DNA of 64,000 nucleotides from Oceanobacillus polygoni (lineage in GTDB: Bacteria > Bacillota > Bacilli > Bacillales > Amphibacillaceae), in NCBI RefSeq assembly GCF_008304605.1, contig NZ_PIJY01000045.1, positions 236,511 through 300,510 on the forward strand. Reading direction: 5' to 3'. The notes beneath the pieces are model-generated. The model made no database searches, was not told the origin of the DNA, and worked only from the letters and a program-made list of their open reading frames with translations. A program made the translations under genes and the position numbers. Positions 63,750 to 64,000 of this stretch are shown here, piece by piece (position 1 is the first letter of the stretch; every line of letters starts with the position of its first letter).

Positions 63750-64000
63750 TGTTTTGGCGTAGTGTAGTTGGGAAGCTATCATTAACAATTTTATTACTTG
63801 TTGCGTTTGTTTTATTTATTTTGTCATTCTTTTTGATGGAATTCTTTGAGAATTTCCATATACTTGAAGCGGAAGATGATATGTTACAAACAGCAACAAA
63901 AATCTCCTCGCTCGTTGAAAGAGGGGAGGACAGAGAATTTATCGAAGAAATGACAGAATTATTAAAGGATCCTTCTAGCAGAATCGTGATTGCATATGAT
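63749..64000 (+). CDS. resE: Sensor histidine kinase ResE, N-terminal part (cut by window end)
   Basis: The first 84 residues of the membrane kinase that phosphorylates ResD. Start ATG at 63749 overlaps the last base of the resD stop codon, so the genes are translationally coupled. A membrane segment at about 9-31 (LSLTILLLVAFVLFILSFFL) leads into an outer sensing domain. The HAMP, PAS and kinase domains lie beyond the window. Confidence 0.9.
   Translation, partial: MFWRSVVGKLSLTILLLVAFVLFILSFFLMEFFENFHILEAEDDMLQTATKISSLVERGEDREFIEEMTELLKDPSSRIVIAYD

Overview
The window is a low-GC Firmicute chromosome segment from a spore-forming member of the Bacillaceae. Gene content and order resemble Bacillus subtilis. 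Several details (a fused-binding-protein Opu transporter, two families of intergenic inverted-repeat elements, the cluster layouts) suggest an Oceanobacillus/Virgibacillus-type halotolerant organism. That placement is an inference. No rRNA, tRNA, prophage, transposase or CRISPR array was seen. Spacing, start codons (several TTG/GTG and one apparent ACG) and terminators are typical of the group.

Layout. 1-4.6 kb: end-truncated folE2 and plsY on the minus strand, a two-gene OpuF-type compatible-solute transporter, and a CoA-binding protein. 5.2-9.7 kb: parE-parC (topoisomerase IV) behind a promoter with a LexA-like box. 10.2-17.7 kb: a TetR regulator with an apparent ACG start, an operator-like palindrome, and a six-gene acyl-CoA/biotin-carboxylase cluster resembling yngJIHFE but without the HMG-CoA lyase gene. 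17.9-22.5 kb: a double dynamin (dynA) and a 5'-3' exonuclease (ypcP). 22.8-28.6 kb: an accessory-looking stretch with a PH-domain membrane protein, a cysteine synthase homologue, an HTH-DUF1232 regulator behind a promoter/operator, two SEDS (FtsW/RodA) proteins, a secreted protein of six 28-residue repeats, and Prli42. 28.7-38.6 kb: a yqj/yqk-type housekeeping block (M20 peptidase, Pol IV, aldehyde dehydrogenase, RNase Z, GDPD, SDR, YqkB, aldo/keto reductase, Nudix hydrolase, endonuclease Q). 38.7-51.3 kb: spoIIM, fur, yqzK, xerD, nucleoside salvage (deoB, pupG, pdp), dacF, the sigF operon and a shortened spoVA operon (only AA, AB and AF). 51.4-64 kb: lysA, ppiB, an M50 protease, ribT, a 27-residue YjcZ-type spore peptide, scpAB, dacB-spmAB, rluB and resABCDE (resE cut by the window end).

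How it fits together. The sporulation genes form a compartment programme: a candidate sigma-H promoter before spoIIA-sigF, sigma-E-type promoters before dacB-spmA-spmB and possibly spoIIM, and the forespore spoVA genes. The res block supplies cytochrome c maturation and its two-component control.

The most unusual feature is the distribution of two small repeat families. Four A elements (about 130-305 bp) each sit just after a Rho-independent terminator. Four B elements (63-144 bp, ends GTTCAAAA/TTTTGAAC) each end 33-41 nt before a start codon, three of them (spoIIM, dacF, spoIIAA) belonging to sporulation genes. The B elements therefore lie in the untranslated leaders and may be more than passive insertions.
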